NCBI GenBank assembly: GCA_028700185.1
Contig: JAQVTF010000013.1
Coordinates: forward strand, 1-40,219
Length of the DNA: 40,219 nt
Direction of reading: 5' to 3'
Source of the DNA: Desulfobacteraceae bacterium
GTDB lineage: Bacteria; Desulfobacterota; Desulfobacteria; Desulfobacterales; UBA2174
The notes under the pieces were generated by a model, which searched no databases, was not told where the DNA came from, and saw only the letters and a list, made by a program, of their open reading frames with translations. Position numbers and translations under genes: made by a program. This document shows positions 8,163 through 15,506 of this stretch, piece by piece (positions within the stretch are counted from its first letter, which is position 1; every line of letters starts with the position of its first letter).

Positions 8163-8552
8163 TTATTCACCCTCCTTCGGATTGTCGATGTGGCAATCCC
8201 AGCAGTACGGATCCGTGGAGGCATACGCATGGCACCGATCGCAAAAGTCTTTGTAGTTGCTGTGACAATCCAGGCAGGTGTTTGACAGGCTCATCGTGTA
8301 CGCCTTTCCCTTGGCGTTGATGTAAACCGTCTGTCCGTCACGGACCTGGGTATCACGCCATACGTCCAGCAGTTGCATGTGCTCGGTTCGGATTTCCTCC
8401 TTGGGCATCACACACTCACCCGCTGCCTTGGCCTTCTCGGTGAGAACGACTTCCGGCGGGGGTGCCGCCTTCCCCAGGTTGTACCAGAACGGGAAGGTCA
8501 CCAAGGCGGCGAAGATGACCAGCCCGGTGACGATTTTACCTTTGTCATTCAT
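8163..8552 (-). CDS. dsrJ: DsrJ, triheme cytochrome c subunit of DsrMKJOP
   Basis: This 129-aa protein is anchored by one N-terminal helix (IVTGLVIFAALVTFPFWYNL) and has a periplasmic domain with three heme c sites: CLDCH (93-97), CDRCH (104-108) and CWDCH (117-121). In characterised DsrJ proteins one heme has an unusual His/Cys ligation; C47 in AGECVMP is the obvious free cysteine for that role here. It follows dsrK with an 8-nt overlap and abuts dsrO, so translation is coupled through the core of the operon. Size and heme count are normal for DsrJ. Its physiological partner, probably a periplasmic sulfur or redox species, remains open in the literature. Confidence 0.96.
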   Translation of the reverse strand: MNDKGKIVTGLVIFAALVTFPFWYNLGKAAPPPEVVLTEKAKAAGECVMPKEEIRTEHMQLLDVWRDTQVRDGQTVYINAKGKAYTMSLSNTCLDCHSNYKDFCDRCHAYASTDPYCWDCHIDNPKEGE

Positions 8553-10176
8553 CCGTATCGCCCTCCATCCCTTCCAACGGTTCCCCGCGCAAGTCGGTTT
8601 CGCGCTTGTTTTCTCCCGGCATCACCAGGGCGTTGGCCACCATTTCATGCAGGCCGGTGACCCCCACCTCCGGTACCCAGTATTCCATCAGCGGCGGAAA
8701 AACCGCCCGATCGATGGCGCAGATGCAGGCCAGCATGTTCACCCCGTGCTGTTCATGCACGTGCTTGACCGCGTTGGCCCTGGGCAACCCGCCGGCCATG
8801 CGCAGTTCCATGTTCTCTCCGGCGTTGAGCCCCGCGCCGGAGCCGCAGCAGAAGGTCTGCTCACGGATCGTGTTCTCCGGCATCTCGTAGAAGTGATTGC
8901 AGACATTGCGGATCACGTAGCGTGGTTCTTCCAGCAGGCCCATGCCCCGCGCCGGGTTGCAACTGTCATGGTAGGTGACCTTGAGGTGATTGTTGCGGCT
9001 CTTATCCAGCTCGAGCTTGCCATGACGGATCAGGTCGGCGGTGAACTCGGCGATGTGCACCATCTTGGTGGATTTGGCGTTTTCAAACTTGGTGCCCGTG
9101 ATGGGCGAGACGGGTTCCTCGAGAAAGTCCGCCGGCCCGTTCATCGTGTCCATGTACTGGTTGATGACGCGCCACATGTGACCGCATTCGCCGCCGAGGA
9201 TCCACTTGACGCCCAAGCGCTTGGCTTCGGCATACATCTTGGCGTTGAGCCGCTTCATCGTCTCGTGGCTGGTGAAGAAGCCGAAATTGCCCCCCTCGCT
9301 GGCGTAGGTGCTCCAGGTAATGTCGAAACCGTACTTTTCCCGCAGGTAGTGAAAGAGCATCATGTAGCCCATGCAGGTGTAGGTGCCGGGGTCGGCAAAG
9401 ACGTCGCCAGAGGGAGTGATGAAGAGGATGTCGGCGCCCTTGCGGTTGAAGGAGGGTTCAACCCGCACGCCAGTGACCTCTTCGATGTCGTCGACGAAAA
9501 AGTCCAGCATGTCCTTGTAGGCATGGGGCTGGATGCCGAGGTGGTTCCCGGTCATGTAACAGTTGGACACCGGGGTGGCGATCCAGTCGATGTTCAACCC
9601 GAGCAGGTTGAGCAGCTCGCGGCCCATGATGGTGATCTCGGCGGTGTCGATGCCGTAGGGGCAGAACACGGAGCAGCGGCGGCACTCGCTGCATTGAAAC
9701 ATGTAGTACCACCACTCCTTGAGCACGTTGAGGGTCATGGGACGCGCCCCGCCGACGCGGCCCAGGATCTTGCCGAAGGTGGTGAAATCGTTGCGGTAGA
9801 CCGACCGGAGCAGCTCAGCCCGCAGAACAGGCATGTTTTTCGGATCGCCGGTGCCGATGAAAAAGTGGCACTTGTCGGCGCAGGCCCCGCAGCGCACGCA
9901 GATATCCATGAACACCTTGAAGGACCGGAACCGTTCCAGACGCTCCTTGAAGCCCTCGTGGAGAATCTGCTGCCAGTTCTCCGGCAGCTTCCAGTCCTCC
10001 TCCACCGGGTTCCAGTCCCGGGCGAAGGGAGCGGACAGAATGTTGAGGCTCTTGGGGTTGGCCGCGTAGCAGTACATCCCCTTGCGGATATCCACCGGTG
10101 TGTCCATCCAGTCGGTCGAGCCCGGCCTGTGCATCAGGCGGGAGTAAAAATCCTTGGGTTTGGGCAGGTCTTTCAT
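8545..10176 (-). CDS. dsrK: DsrK, HdrD-like iron-sulfur catalytic subunit of DsrMKJOP
   Basis: This 543-aa cytoplasmic subunit is related to heterodisulfide reductase HdrD. It has two 4Fe-4S binding motifs (C93/C96/C99/C103 and C162/C165/C168/C172). The CCG-type domain for the special catalytic cluster follows, with C331 (GGECGH), HDSC at 403-406, CCGSGAG from 443, and C484/C486. DsrK reduces the DsrC trisulfide produced by sulfite reductase DsrAB, using electrons from DsrM. It lies 6 nt after dsrM and overlaps dsrJ by 8 nt. Start ATG 10176 (MKDLPKPKDF) follows a GGAGTGA stretch. All key cysteines are present and the length is typical. Confidence 0.97.
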   Translation of the reverse strand: MKDLPKPKDFYSRLMHRPGSTDWMDTPVDIRKGMYCYAANPKSLNILSAPFARDWNPVEEDWKLPENWQQILHEGFKERLERFRSFKVFMDICVRCGACADKCHFFIGTGDPKNMPVLRAELLRSVYRNDFTTFGKILGRVGGARPMTLNVLKEWWYYMFQCSECRRCSVFCPYGIDTAEITIMGRELLNLLGLNIDWIATPVSNCYMTGNHLGIQPHAYKDMLDFFVDDIEEVTGVRVEPSFNRKGADILFITPSGDVFADPGTYTCMGYMMLFHYLREKYGFDITWSTYASEGGNFGFFTSHETMKRLNAKMYAEAKRLGVKWILGGECGHMWRVINQYMDTMNGPADFLEEPVSPITGTKFENAKSTKMVHIAEFTADLIRHGKLELDKSRNNHLKVTYHDSCNPARGMGLLEEPRYVIRNVCNHFYEMPENTIREQTFCCGSGAGLNAGENMELRMAGGLPRANAVKHVHEQHGVNMLACICAIDRAVFPPLMEYWVPEVGVTGLHEMVANALVMPGENKRETDLRGEPLEGMEGDTDE

Positions 10177-10182
10177 CTCGTA

Positions 10183-11217
10183 TCACTCCTTTTCCGCTTC
10201 AGCCGGCTCGAGGGGCTTATCCACGGGCAGTCCGGCTTCGACCATCTTTTCCCGGAAATCGTCCTCGTATTCCGCGTAGGTGTGCACATCCACCGGGTAG
10301 TTCCATGGATTGACATGGCGGTGCATGCGCGTGTCATTGGGCAGGTTGCGCGTCGGACTCAGAAAGATGCCGCCCATGTGCATCAGTTTGCTGAAGGGGA
10401 AATACGCCAGAAGAACGCTGACGAAGAAAAGATGGCCATAAAAGAGCCCATCGATGGCCTTGAGGACCTCGGTGTCCGGGAAGCTGAAGGAGACCAGCCC
10501 CATGGTCAGCGCCTTGATGCTCAAGATGTCCACCTTGGAAAAATAACGCATCAGGATGCCGGTAAAGGCGATGCCGAAGATGAGAAACAGCGGGAAAAAA
10601 TCGTTGGCCAGGGAAATGTAGCGGACCATCGGAATGAAGATGCGCCGCAGGGCAAGGTAGGCCACGGCAATCAGGAGCACCACCCCGGACAGATACACCA
10701 CCGGCAAGCCGAACTGGAAAAAGGCGTCCACCGTCTCCAACAGCTTGATGGGCGCCGGCACCGGCTCGAGGAAGAACCGCAGGTGACGCGCCAGCACCAC
10801 GGCAAAGGCGTAATGAAAGGCCAGGGCCCCGACCCAGAGGAAAATCTCCCACTGGTAGGTGATGCGTCCATCGGCCTTGGCTTTCATCCGCGTGTTGCGA
10901 AACAGCGAGCGGAACGCCACGATTTCCAGGAACATGCGCGCGATCACGCCACCGGTGGTCGACGGATTGTCGATGCGGTTGGGGCGGATCCAGGGCAGGG
11001 TGCGCTGCTGACCGCAGGTGGTGGGAATCCGAAATGGCACCGCTGATCGCGCCCATCCCATCACACGGCGGATGAAGCCGACGAGAAACACGGCCAGGGC
11101 CACGTAGGGAATCAGCACTCCGAAGAGCCACTGGAGGCCCACGGCTTCCGTTCCCACGTAGGCAATCAGAAACAGCACGATCACCGCCAGGAAGGAGTAC
11201 ATGTACTTGACATTCAT
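10183..11217 (-). CDS. dsrM: DsrM, NarI-like cytochrome b subunit of DsrMKJOP
   Basis: This 344-aa membrane protein has about five to six transmembrane helices. An N-terminal helix pair (FLAVIVLFLIAYVG and VLIPYVALAVFLVGFI) is followed by a NarI-type diheme b region from about residue 120, including FLWVGALAFHYAFAVVLARH and later LIFGIAFTGILMRYF and GHLFFVSVLLAYFPFSKLMH; the histidines in these helices are candidate heme ligands. It oxidises menaquinol and passes electrons to DsrK. The hydrophilic tail (VDVHTYAEYEDDFREKM) faces the cytoplasm. It starts 40 nt after the RsbRD-N gene and is followed 6 nt later by dsrK. Identity rests on sequence type plus operon order. Confidence 0.95.
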   Translation of the reverse strand: MNVKYMYSFLAVIVLFLIAYVGTEAVGLQWLFGVLIPYVALAVFLVGFIRRVMGWARSAVPFRIPTTCGQQRTLPWIRPNRIDNPSTTGGVIARMFLEIVAFRSLFRNTRMKAKADGRITYQWEIFLWVGALAFHYAFAVVLARHLRFFLEPVPAPIKLLETVDAFFQFGLPVVYLSGVVLLIAVAYLALRRIFIPMVRYISLANDFFPLFLIFGIAFTGILMRYFSKVDILSIKALTMGLVSFSFPDTEVLKAIDGLFYGHLFFVSVLLAYFPFSKLMHMGGIFLSPTRNLPNDTRMHRHVNPWNYPVDVHTYAEYEDDFREKMVEAGLPVDKPLEPAEAEKE

Positions 11218-11257
11218 CGAACCATCCCTCTTTACCTGAAAATGTTGATTAAAAAAC

Positions 11258-11794
11258 TCATTGCGGCTCGGGGGTCGCCCCTTCCTCCGATTCGAGCGTC
11301 ACGATTCCCGCGCGCTCGAACGCATGGTAGATCCGGTTCTTCTCCAGATCCACCTTGAGCTGAAACAGGGTTTCCCGACATTTCAGATAGATATCGAATC
11401 CAATGAGCAGCATCTCGTCGATGCGGCTCTCCAGGTCCAGCAGATCCGCATAGGCGCTGTCACCGGTCAATTCTTTTTTCAGGGTCTCGCGGATGATGGG
11501 CTTCAAGGCGAGGATGAAAACAGTGGCCTGGCCCGGTGAAAAGGCCTGGACGGCGCGAATCCGGATGATTGGATCCAGAGCCTCGGCCTGCGTTTGCGCA
11601 TCGGCCCCCTCCAGCAAGGCGGTAAAGGCCGCTTTCAGGCCGCTGAAGGTGGTCTGCCCCACCGGGTTGGCGAAGGGATCTTTCTGGGATTTCAGGAAAC
11701 GGGCGGTGTCTTCCGGATAGGTGGCGGCGACGAGTTCAAACCATTTTTTGACGATGGCGGACTGCTGCGCCGCCACGCGCTCAATCAGTTTCAT
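11258..11794 (-). CDS. RsbRD N-terminal domain protein, first gene of dsr transcript
   Basis: This 178-aa all-alpha protein starts MKLIERVAAQQSAIVKKWFE and contains TYPEDTARFLKSQKDPFANP, a pattern characteristic of the RsbRD N-terminal (globin-like/RsbT co-antagonist) sensor domain. There is no STAS domain behind it, so it is a stand-alone sensor-type domain. Genes of this type are found just upstream of dsrM in sulfate reducers, which supports a role connected with the Dsr complex (regulation or assembly); none is established. A sigma-70-like promoter lies 107-142 nt ahead of its start, and dsrM follows after 40 nt. The domain call is good; the function is unknown. Confidence 0.82.
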   Translation of the reverse strand: MKLIERVAAQQSAIVKKWFELVAATYPEDTARFLKSQKDPFANPVGQTTFSGLKAAFTALLEGADAQTQAEALDPIIRIRAVQAFSPGQATVFILALKPIIRETLKKELTGDSAYADLLDLESRIDEMLLIGFDIYLKCRETLFQLKVDLEKNRIYHAFERAGIVTLESEEGATPEPQ

Positions 11795-11907
11795 CAGTTG
11801 CGGCTCCAGCCGGCCAAGTGCTTGTTGCGCAGATGTCCGAAGTAGACATTATTTCATGTTGAACTGGCATGTTAGGAGGAATCCCCAAGATTGGTTCGAG
11901 GTGCATT

Positions 11908-11936
11908 TTTTTAAACGACTTGTTCGATGGTGTCAA
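11908..11936 (-). promoter_or_regulatory. Sigma-70-like promoter of the RsbRD-dsrMKJOP operon
   Basis: On the minus strand, TTGACA (11936-11931) is followed by a 17-nt spacer and TAAAAA (11913-11908). The -35 box is perfect and the -10 matches at four of six positions. It lies in the 167-bp gap between the IscU-like stop and the RsbRD-N start, giving a leader of about 105 nt. This suggests dsrMKJOP has its own promoter rather than depending on the upstream regulator-iscU transcript. Confidence 0.5.
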
Positions 11937-11961
11937 GGACAATTAGACATCCGGCGGGGGT

Positions 11962-12390
11962 TCAGCCGGGTTGGCCATACGCTTTTTTCCACGGATTATC
12001 AATCGTTTGCTGAACACCCACCAGCGCTTTATACAAAGCCCCCACCGCCAGCTCGGCACAGTGGAAATGATCTTCGGGCAGGGTCTCCAGGTAGGTCGCC
12101 ACCGCCTCGGGGGTCACTTCCCAGGCCGCCAGCACCGGTTTCCCCTCGATCATCGCCACCACGGTGTTGGCACAGGCGTTGGTGTGCAGGCAGCCATCGG
12201 TTTCGTAGGCCGCGTGGGCGATGATCCCGTCACGGACCACGAGAAACATTTCGATGGTGTCGCCACACTCACCGGTGTTCTTGCCGTAACCATCCGGCTG
12301 AGAAAGCCTTTCCCGTTTGTCTGAGCGAAAGGCCATCTCGAGAAAATGCAGGGAGTGGGTCTGCCAAAAATCGCCGGGAGCTGAATCCAT
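11962..12390 (-). CDS. IscU/NifU-N-like iron-sulfur cluster assembly scaffold
   Basis: This 142-aa protein keeps all the IscU scaffold ligands: C42 followed by D44 (GECGD), C67 (DGCLH) and the H110-C111 pair (FHCAEL). IscU assembles 2Fe-2S/4Fe-4S clusters and passes them to apoproteins. The start at 12390 (MDSAPGDFWQ) has GGAG 8-9 nt upstream; the longer frame to 12465 runs into the neighbouring gene and lacks family residues. No iscS, iscA or hscA neighbours are present. Instead it lies between a sigma-54 activator and the dsr operon, whose DsrK and DsrO products need many clusters. A dedicated role in maturing them is plausible inference. C73 (TNACAN) is an extra nearby cysteine. Confidence 0.88.
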   Translation of the reverse strand: MDSAPGDFWQTHSLHFLEMAFRSDKRERLSQPDGYGKNTGECGDTIEMFLVVRDGIIAHAAYETDGCLHTNACANTVVAMIEGKPVLAAWEVTPEAVATYLETLPEDHFHCAELAVGALYKALVGVQQTIDNPWKKAYGQPG

Positions 12391-12461
12391 GAATCGTCTC
12401 CAAGGAAAAGTGGTCCGCCATCGCCAAGGAACCGTCACGATAGAAGAGGCCCCATCGCTTG

Positions 12462-13781
12462 TCAATCATCCATTCGGCGTCCGCGCCGGGATTGAATGAA
12501 CCCGGTCGCCAGCATCTTTTCGCGCAGGGTGTTGCGATGAATGCCGAGAATAGCGGCGGCCCGACCGCGGTTTCCCCCGGCCTGGGCCAACGCCCGGCGG
12601 ATGAGCTGCCCCTCGAATTCCATCCGTTCCGCGCGGAGAGATTTGATGGGCGGCGCCCCCGGTTCGCAGATGATGGCATCGCGCAGGACCTGAAGGTCGT
12701 CGAAAGTCGAATCATCGCAGAGGGTGTGCAACCGCTCCACGCTGTTGCGCAACTCCCGAACGTTGCCCGGCCACCGGTAGTCGACCAGCAGGCGCCGGAT
12801 CGCCCGGGAAATCGGCCTGGCGCAGAGCCCGGTACGATCGCACCACTCGGCGGTGAAGTAATCGGTGAGCAACGCCACGTCGGCGCCCCGCTCCCTCAAC
12901 GGCGGGAGCCAAAGCGGCAGCACGTTGAGCCGGTAATATAGATCCAGGCGCAGGTCGCCGGCTTCCAGCATTTGCCCCGGATCGCGGTTGGTGGCGGCGA
13001 TGAAGCGCACATCGGCCCGGGTGCGCCGGTCTCCGCCGAGACGCTGAAACTTCCTGTCCTGGAGAACCCGCAGCAGCTTGGCCTGCAAATCACGGCTCAG
13101 CGTATCGATGTCGTCGAGGAACAGCGTGCCGCCATCGGCGGCTTCCAAGCGGCCGCGGCGGTCCTGGTAGGCACCGGTGAAAGCCCCGCGACGATGGCCG
13201 AAGAGTTCGCTTTCCACCAGACCGGTTGGGGTATCGGCACCGTGGAAAATGATGAAAGGGCCCTGCCGGCGGGGACTGTAGCGATGAATCGCCCGGGCCG
13301 CCAACTCCTTTCCGGTCCCGGTCTCGCCCTGGATCAGAACATTGCTGTCACTGGTGGCCATCCGGCGGATGCGCGCGAAGACCCGCTGCATGACGGCGCT
13401 GCTTCCCACCATCTGGCCGCAGGTCGGCACCGGCGGGGTTCCGGCCTGCGGCGGCATCAAAGCGCGCCGCAGGATACGTTGGGCGTCGGGGGCATGGACG
13501 GGGACCACGGCGGTCGCCGTTGCTGAAGAAGCGGGGGACCCGCGGTCGCCGTTGAAAATCATCACCGCCCGCAGGTTCCGACGTTTCTCCAGCCTCAACG
13601 GGAGAAACAGCAGGGGGTCGGCCACCACGGCGCCGACGGGATTATGACACAAGAGATCCCTGGCGCCCTCCAGCGTCCCGGCATACAGGGCGGGACGAAG
13701 GCTCGGCAGAAGCGGCTTGACATGGCGGCGCAACCCCGCGTCGGCCACTGCCACGAGAATCCAAGGATCGTCTTTGACCAT
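12462..13781 (-). CDS. Sigma-54-dependent transcriptional activator with degenerate receiver domain
   Basis: This 439-aa protein has three parts. Residues 5-108 resemble a response-regulator receiver: D55 sits at the phosphosite position, but the paired acidic residues of strand 1 are reduced (AVADAG) and the conserved lysine is replaced (PVHAP). The AAA+ domain (about 123-350) has Walker A GETGTGKE (152-159), the sigma-54 contact loop GAFTGA (199-204), Walker B LFLDDID with Asp in place of the usual Glu, and the arginine-finger region YYRLNVLPLWLPPLRER. A Fis-type helix-turn-helix lies near the C-terminus (GRAAAILGIHRNTLREKM). No sensor kinase is adjacent. It is 71 nt upstream of the IscU-like gene on the same strand. 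Targets are unknown; dsr or iscU control is a guess from position. Confidence 0.88.
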   Translation of the reverse strand: MVKDDPWILVAVADAGLRRHVKPLLPSLRPALYAGTLEGARDLLCHNPVGAVVADPLLFLPLRLEKRRNLRAVMIFNGDRGSPASSATATAVVPVHAPDAQRILRRALMPPQAGTPPVPTCGQMVGSSAVMQRVFARIRRMATSDSNVLIQGETGTGKELAARAIHRYSPRRQGPFIIFHGADTPTGLVESELFGHRRGAFTGAYQDRRGRLEAADGGTLFLDDIDTLSRDLQAKLLRVLQDRKFQRLGGDRRTRADVRFIAATNRDPGQMLEAGDLRLDLYYRLNVLPLWLPPLRERGADVALLTDYFTAEWCDRTGLCARPISRAIRRLLVDYRWPGNVRELRNSVERLHTLCDDSTFDDLQVLRDAIICEPGAPPIKSLRAERMEFEGQLIRRALAQAGGNRGRAAAILGIHRNTLREKMLATGFIQSRRGRRMDD

Positions 13782-14036
13782 TGGTCCACCAGCGGCAGAA
13801 TCAGTTCAACGAGCACCGCCGGTGGCGCACCGTGCCAAATTTTCCTTTCCACTAAAAGCGCAAGGAAGTTCCATCAGGCTTCGATGGTTGGCACAGAGGG
13901 GATGTTACCGGATGGAAATCCTAAGAGGCTTCGGCTTGTTCCATTGCCGGCCTGCTGGCGCCACCGGCCAAAACGCGACTAAATGAACACACAAGCAGTG
14001 GATAGTCAACCCCAAAGGACAGGCGTCAACCCGGGG

Positions 14037-14079
14037 CCAAAAGAAAACGACCAATCAGTCGGCGTTCTGATTGGTCGTT
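14037..14079 (-). terminator. Strong intrinsic terminator (minus strand) in the AT-rich intergenic region
   Basis: AACGACCAATCAG (14046-14058) and CTGATTGGTCGTT (14067-14079) form a perfect 13-bp stem with an 8-nt loop. Read on the minus strand it is followed by TTCTTTTGG, giving a GTTTTCTTTT tract. The plus-strand side lacks a T-run. It lies more than 400 nt beyond the MBL gene, so it ends either a long 3' UTR or a separate small RNA. Confidence 0.7.
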
Positions 14080-14190
14080 CCAAGGAGGAGAACAGATGAT
14101 GGTGTTGGTTTTGTAAGTTTCAATAAGCAACATCCTTGCCAACCATCTCAAAAAACGCTATGCATTTATTAACCATCCGGAATCAATCAA
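14037..14190 (-). ncRNA. Candidate small RNA ending at the 14037-14079 terminator
   Basis: On the minus strand the terminator hairpin is directly preceded by the pyrimidine-rich stretch TGTTCTCCTCCTTGG, which contains a near-perfect anti-Shine-Dalgarno sequence. Many trans-acting small RNAs have an unpaired CUCCUCC-type seed before a U-tailed terminator. A TATAAA at about 14195-14190 could serve as a -10 box, without a good -35. The upstream boundary is therefore a guess. Alternatively the segment is simply the end of the MBL transcript. Confidence 0.25.
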
Positions 14191-14500
14191 TAAAAATTTT
14201 TATATCGAGAATTCAACCCTACTTTACCCGTCAGGGTGGCGCCGTTTTTCCACTCTCTTGACCGTCGGAGGTTTATGATTCTGAACACTCCAGGAGGGCC
14301 AATCACCCTAAAAATCAGCATTCTTATATAAAATCAGATTATTACGGCGAAACCAGGTTGGTTCATTTTTTTGAACCGCCACCTGCCGAAATCCCGGCTC
14401 AATCCCTTTACCCCTTGATATCAAACGGAAAAATAGGCTTTCGGTCTCGTGAACCCTCGCCTTCCCGTCACCCCGATCGCCCTGGCGCTTGCCGTGTCGG

Positions 14501-15199
14501 TCATTGCCTTGCCACCGTCTTCAGGAGGCGCCGAACGGCAAAGGGGCAACCATGGCCCGGATGAATCCATCGGGCCCCCGCCGTCCCCAGCTTCCGCCAC
14601 TGCCCAGCGATGGTTTCCAGACTGTCCGCGAAGGGCGGCATGTGGCGGTTCGCCCCGAAAAAACGGCAACCGAAGGCCAGGTCTCCCACGGCGGCATGCC
14701 CCGAGGCGGTGAGCACGGTGAGGGAGCCGGCGGTGTGCCCCGGGGTATGCAGAACCCGTGCCTCGACGCCATACCCCCTCAGGTCCAGTTCGTGTTCCAC
14801 GATGATCTCCGGAATCACGGGATCGAAGCGATAGAGGCTTGCGACCATCGGCGGGTGCCGTTGCCCGAAAGCGATCAACCGCCGGCTGAACTCCCCGGTA
14901 CCGGGGGGCAGCACGATGCGCCCCGCTTTGAGCAGCGGCGCTTCGGCGGCATGAACGGCCACCGGGCAGCCACAGCGCTCTCGGATCGCCGCCAGGCTGC
15001 CCACGTGATCAAAGTGGACGTGGGTGACCACGATGAGGCGGATGTCCCCGGGCCCAATGCCCAGGCGTTTCAATCTGCGGAAAAAAGTGCCTTGACGGCC
15101 TCGGCACCCCGCATCCACCAGGACCCACCGGCGCGGGTGGCCCATGAGATAGCAGTTGGTGATGCCCAGGCGGATGCGGTGAACGGTTTCCGAAATCAT
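14501..15199 (-). CDS. Metallo-beta-lactamase-fold hydrolase
   Basis: This 232-aa cytoplasmic protein has the full MBL metal set: THVHFDHVG with H60, H62, D64 and H65, then TPGHTAGS, VGDLAF with the bridging Asp, and the late HPGHG. It belongs to the glyoxalase II-like branch, but the sequence does not show the substrate; thioesters, phosphodiesters or sulfur-containing substrates are possible. Start ATG 15199 has GGGAGG about 5 nt upstream. Divergent from htpG with a 307-bp gap. No other gene shares its operon, and the next terminator on this strand is at 14037-14079. Confidence 0.88.
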   Translation of the reverse strand: MISETVHRIRLGITNCYLMGHPRRWVLVDAGCRGRQGTFFRRLKRLGIGPGDIRLIVVTHVHFDHVGSLAAIRERCGCPVAVHAAEAPLLKAGRIVLPPGTGEFSRRLIAFGQRHPPMVASLYRFDPVIPEIIVEHELDLRGYGVEARVLHTPGHTAGSLTVLTASGHAAVGDLAFGCRFFGANRHMPPFADSLETIAGQWRKLGTAGARWIHPGHGCPFAVRRLLKTVARQ

Positions 15200-15506
15200 G
15201 GTGCCTCCCTGTCATCATGGTTACAGTGGATAACCCGAAAATCGGGTTGATCCTAGCCCACGGACGGCCATTGGATCAAGGCCGAGGGCGGATCTGCTTG
15301 ACAAGGGGCGCCGGCTGTTCAATGTTTCACAACGATTTCAGCGGGTAACTACCCTTTTTCACCCCGACCCCTCGACCGTTCCCCGGTCGGTGTCGGACAA
15401 CCCCTACTCAACGCCCGGTTTCTTCGCAGCCCATCGTTATGGCCGCCGGTTCCTACGAAACCCGGGATTCCGGACGTTGAATCATGAGATCGGATCAGGA
15501 GGACCG
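15200..15506. promoter_or_regulatory. Divergent promoter region between MBL hydrolase and htpG
   Basis: No gene is seen in these 307 bp. A 7-bp hairpin AACCCGA-aaa-TCGGGTT (15232-15248) lies in the MBL leader. On the plus strand TTGACA at 15298-15303 is a perfect -35 box, with only a poor -10 (AATGTT at 15321-15326) at 17-nt spacing; CTTGACA also resembles the -35 of heat-shock promoters. Further inverted repeats (CGACCG/CGGTCG around 15373-15390) precede htpG. No CIRCE element is present. Confidence 0.3.

Larger units (their letters stand above)
13782..14500. other. Long intergenic region, AT-rich in its middle part
   Basis: No credible protein-coding gene is visible over 719 bp between the sigma-54 activator and the MBL hydrolase. 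About 14100-14430 is strikingly AT-rich for this genome (for example AATAAAAATTTTTATAT near 14190). Notable contents are a 13-bp perfect hairpin (14046-14079), a palindrome TTGATATCAA (14414-14423), and the small inverted repeat GGTTCA/TGAACC around a T6 loop (14360-14377). It must hold the promoter of the sigma-54 activator, though no good consensus is seen. A short minus-strand reading frame of 18 codons (ATG at about 14173) and a 6-codon plus-strand one at 14096 are too short to call as genes. Confidence 0.6.

Noticed and set aside
8377-11046. 889-codon open frame on the plus strand opposite dsrJ, dsrK and dsrM
   Set aside because: It is exactly antisense to well-identified dsr genes, rich in His/Gly/Val/Asp as expected from mirrored GC-rich codons, and has no recognisable domain or ribosome-binding site.
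13595-13852. 85-codon minus-strand frame covering the start of the sigma-54 activator
   Set aside because: It is out of frame with the activator, mostly overlaps it, begins with GTG, and has no recognisable motif.
14096-14116. Six-codon frame MMVLVL with a perfect AAGGAGG site
   Set aside because: Too short to call as a gene. The strong site may only be the complement of a pyrimidine-rich minus-strand RNA segment. Kept as part of the intergenic finding.
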